Below, in pieces: positions 61,565 to 64,000 of a DNA stretch of 64,000 nt. Location: NCBI GenBank assembly GCA_008711295.1, contig VUYV01000499.1:62001-126000 (forward strand), in the 5' to 3' direction. Position numbers and translations under genes: made by a program. Under the pieces are notes generated by a model. It was given only the letters and a program-made list of their open reading frames with translations. It made no database searches and was not told the origin of the DNA. Source of the stretch: Anarhynchus alexandrinus. Taxonomy: Eukaryota > Chordata > Aves > Charadriiformes > Charadriidae. Positions within the stretch are counted from its first letter, which is position 1. Each line of letters starts with the position of its first letter.

Positions 61565-64000
61565 CTCCTTTTGAGGCTTACAGGTAGATAGAGAGATATT
61601 TTTTTTTCCCCACCAAGTTTTCTCTGTGAAGCTTCAGACTTTGTTGGGGCTTTTATAAAGGGAGATTTATTGTCTCAAAATACCAGCCAAAAATCTCACA
61701 GTTAAGTACTATTTAGAAATTTGTGGAAGCCAGATATAAATAGAGATCTTGGTATTCCTATTTGGAAAGCATACGACAAAGAAATACGCTCTCTGCTTAC
61801 CCAGCGTGCCTTTTCTTTCTGATGGCTTAAACACCAGTATTTCAGTGAAAAGACAGCAGAGTAGAAAAGCATTCTGGGGATCAAAATGCAAACGAGCACA
61901 CTGATCAGTTTAGCCTGACTATTTTGTGCCAGAATTGGGAGGTTGGGTTTTTTTTACCACCTTCTTTTACAGGTGAAAAATTGTCTTTGCACCCTTCCTT
62001 GATTACTGATCATGACAAAAGGAGGTTAGAGAGTCCAGTGCAGTGCAAGGCGTTTCTCCCAGTTACAGCGGTGGTGCTGTCAGCATTGCAGAGTTCTCAT
62101 CTCCCGGGTTATCAGCTCGCCTGGACATCTGGCAAACTAGAGGCTTAAACAGCGATTTTTCTTTCTGCATTTCTACATCCAAAGATTGTAAGTGAACCAT
62201 CCCTTCATTTTAAAACAATGTCCATGTACAGCGGCTATTGTTTGCCTTCTCATATTGGACTGCACTATAAAAGCTGCTAGCAAGATTCTGCCATTCAGTA
62301 ACAATGTAAGAATTAAGGCAGGGGAATGAACAGTTATAATTGTGGAAGGGTTAGGTGTCAGGATGATTGGTCATTGACATGACCCTCTCATTAGTTCTTT
62401 CGTTCTAATCAATGCTAGTGGCTTTTGTACGTGGTCCAAGCACTTATTTTATTCTATCATATTGCTTGCTCCTACCCGATGTCTTTTTTTCAAGTGAATG
62501 GGAAACTAACGTTAGAAGCCAACACTTTCAGAAGTGGACGTTGATTTTGGATGACTCTGAATTTGAGAACTGTCCTGGTTTGAGGTAAAACAGAACCATT
62601 TTTCTGTTCGGTAACTTCACTTTTTAGCTGGGCCTCTTTTAACTACTGAAATTAACAGCATATTGCGCAGAAACTGTTCCCTCACAGAGTGATAAGACCA
62701 ATGTTTATAGTTGATGCCAAGGAATGGTATGCAGAGAGGCTCTTGCTTATACTTATCGCTATAACACCCAAGGCCAACCAACTTTGTTATTTGCCCTGTT
62801 GGAGGGTCAGAAGTGAAAAAGCATAGTGGGGTCCCACCTGCGGGGAGGAGTGGACAGGAAGGGTGACCCAAAACTGACCAACAGGGTATTCCATCCCATC
62901 TGCCTCATGCTCAGTATAAAAAGGATCAAAGGGTCAGCCCTTTTTTCTTCAATGGCCAGTGAGGAGGATTCTGTCTGTTCGTCTGCCTTTGATCCCGATC
63001 TGGAATCCAGATCTGGAATCCAGTTCCCATCCGTCACGGAGTCCAGCCTGGGACTTCCCCAGTGCCAGCCAGTGACATGATCATCATCCTGGGAGCTTGA
63101 TACGGTTTTATATATATTTCATTACTTTCTTTTTATTTTATTATTAAGATTTCATTGAAGTAGTTAAGTTCCTTCTAAATTCGTAAGTCTCTTTCTCCTA
63201 CCTCTCCTCAGGCACAGGTAGGTGAGAGCATCTGTCATTCCGCCTGAGTGGCCAGTCCAGCCCAAACCACGACAAGAACCCACCATGGATGCCTTCAGCA
63301 CAGTTGCTTCAGGTGTTCAGGGTGATGAAATGCATGCACATGCTTAGCAATCACAAAAGTCAGGCCCAAAGGATCCCTCTTCTTCCTTACTATTCCATTT
63401 AACAGGAACGCTACTGCCAGTGGAGCTTAGCTTGTAAAAGTGGAACTTACCAGAAATGCCACGAAGCTGCCTGGGGACTCTCCAACTTACTCCACGTGGA
63501 AGGTACCCAGATGTCCCACTGATGGGCAGCATTTTGTAAGTTTAAGGATCAACAGACAGCGTGATCTCTGCAAGGCCAGTCCGTACATAACCGAACTACC
63601 AATCTCCAAACTTACACTTTAACTTCAAGAACATACCTCCCTTTTTCACTAGTTACAACGAAGCCATCCCATAGTACTGTCAGTGATGTATGATACAGCA
63701 CATCCTCTCCGATTCTCCAAGGTCTTAAATGACTCAACCACTTTAGTTTATATGTGCAGAGACAGTTTCTATGACTATATTTAGTTTTAGAGAGGGTCTG
63801 GAAAAGTGATATCACCACTGGAATGAGGAAGTATTTATCCCCCAACTGGAAACACATGATGATGATGTAAAGGTGCTATTTGGAGAGCTCTATTTATATT
63901 GCTGTTTCCTGAATCTTAACGTGACTCAGAGAATCTCGGGACGTAACGTGGTGCCACTGCCGTAGTCTGTGGGAATCACAACCAAAGTTTTGCAAAAGCT
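61565..64000. repeat. Second copy of the duplication (truncated by window end)
   Basis: Matches 57127-59566 almost base for base, including the LTR insertion and its AGAAC target duplication. It begins five bases after a lone N. Most likely it is the start of an overlapping contig, or the other haplotype, placed end to end. Confidence 0.95.
62571..63274 (+). mobile_element. Solo LTR, second ERV family, duplicate of copy B
   Basis: Same 704 bp, same ends and same AGAAC flanks (62566-62570 and 63275-63279) as the element at 58137. It differs at least by one G to A near 63082. It is not an independent insertion; it was carried along in the duplicated segment. Confidence 0.92.

Larger units (their letters stand above)
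22631..64000 (-). other. GFOD1: GFOD1 intron 1 (partial, at least 41 kb)
   Basis: No GFOD1 first exon (84 codons, expected in a GC-rich promoter) is visible on the minus strand up to the window end, so the intron continues. I see no other gene exon with convincing splice sites. The contents are CR1 fragments, solo LTRs, small repeats, two unresolved single bases, one 138-base gap and a large duplication, all listed separately. Remaining stretches are unique AT-rich DNA with only chance-length reading frames. Confidence 0.8.

Noticed and set aside
61702..63857. Repeated identical reading frames in the last 7 kb suggesting a gene family
   Set aside because: The frames are identical only because the DNA segment is duplicated. 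They are short, overlapping and partly within LTR sequence, and are not genes.
1..64000. CRISPR array, operon, prophage or other prokaryotic system
   Set aside because: Intron-containing animal genes, CR1 LINEs and LTRs show this is vertebrate nuclear DNA. No regularly spaced repeat array or gene cluster is present.

Overview
The window is vertebrate nuclear DNA, most likely from a bird. CR1 LINE 3' ends with the typical ATTCTATGATT tail, one much older CR1-type copy and solo LTRs of two avian-looking ERV families all point that way. Coding density is very low. Only two real genes can be supported, and both are read on the minus strand.

Left end (1 to about 3.7 kb): the 5' end of TBC1D7. The first coding exon (1015-1126) is preceded by a possible extra 5'UTR exon and by a CpG-island promoter at about 2975-3680. 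The island carries an NRF1 palindrome, GC boxes, an E-box and a good splice donor for a non-coding first exon. The rest of TBC1D7 lies beyond base 1.

3.7-14.3 kb: intergenic sequence between the TBC1D7 promoter and the probable 3' end of GFOD1. It contains one CR1 fragment and small simple repeats.

14.3-22.6 kb: the terminal exon of GFOD1. The coding part (21711-22630) supplies the C-terminal 306 of an expected 390 residues. The sequence downstream of the stop looks like a long 3'UTR that may end at paired AATAAA signals near 14.3 kb. It holds an antisense solo LTR with a perfect 5-bp target duplication and a 36-bp near-perfect palindrome.

22.6-64 kb: the large first intron of GFOD1, whose first exon must lie to the right of the window. 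It contains CR1 fragments, solo LTRs, an unrecognised interrupted reading frame near 48.6-49.0 kb, an assembly gap at 44276-44413 with an Illumina-adapter-like 10-mer at its left edge, and a near-identical 4.43-kb-offset duplication whose second copy starts just after a single N at 61560. The duplication looks like an unmerged contig overlap rather than biology.

The TBC1D7-GFOD1 order, with both genes in the same orientation, matches the arrangement known for human 6p24-p23. I found no bacterial-style operon, CRISPR array, tRNA or rRNA, and no clear new biological system. The most useful observations are a probable GC-AG splice donor in TBC1D7, altered catalytic motifs in GFOD1, the palindrome, the LTR structures, and two assembly artefacts.
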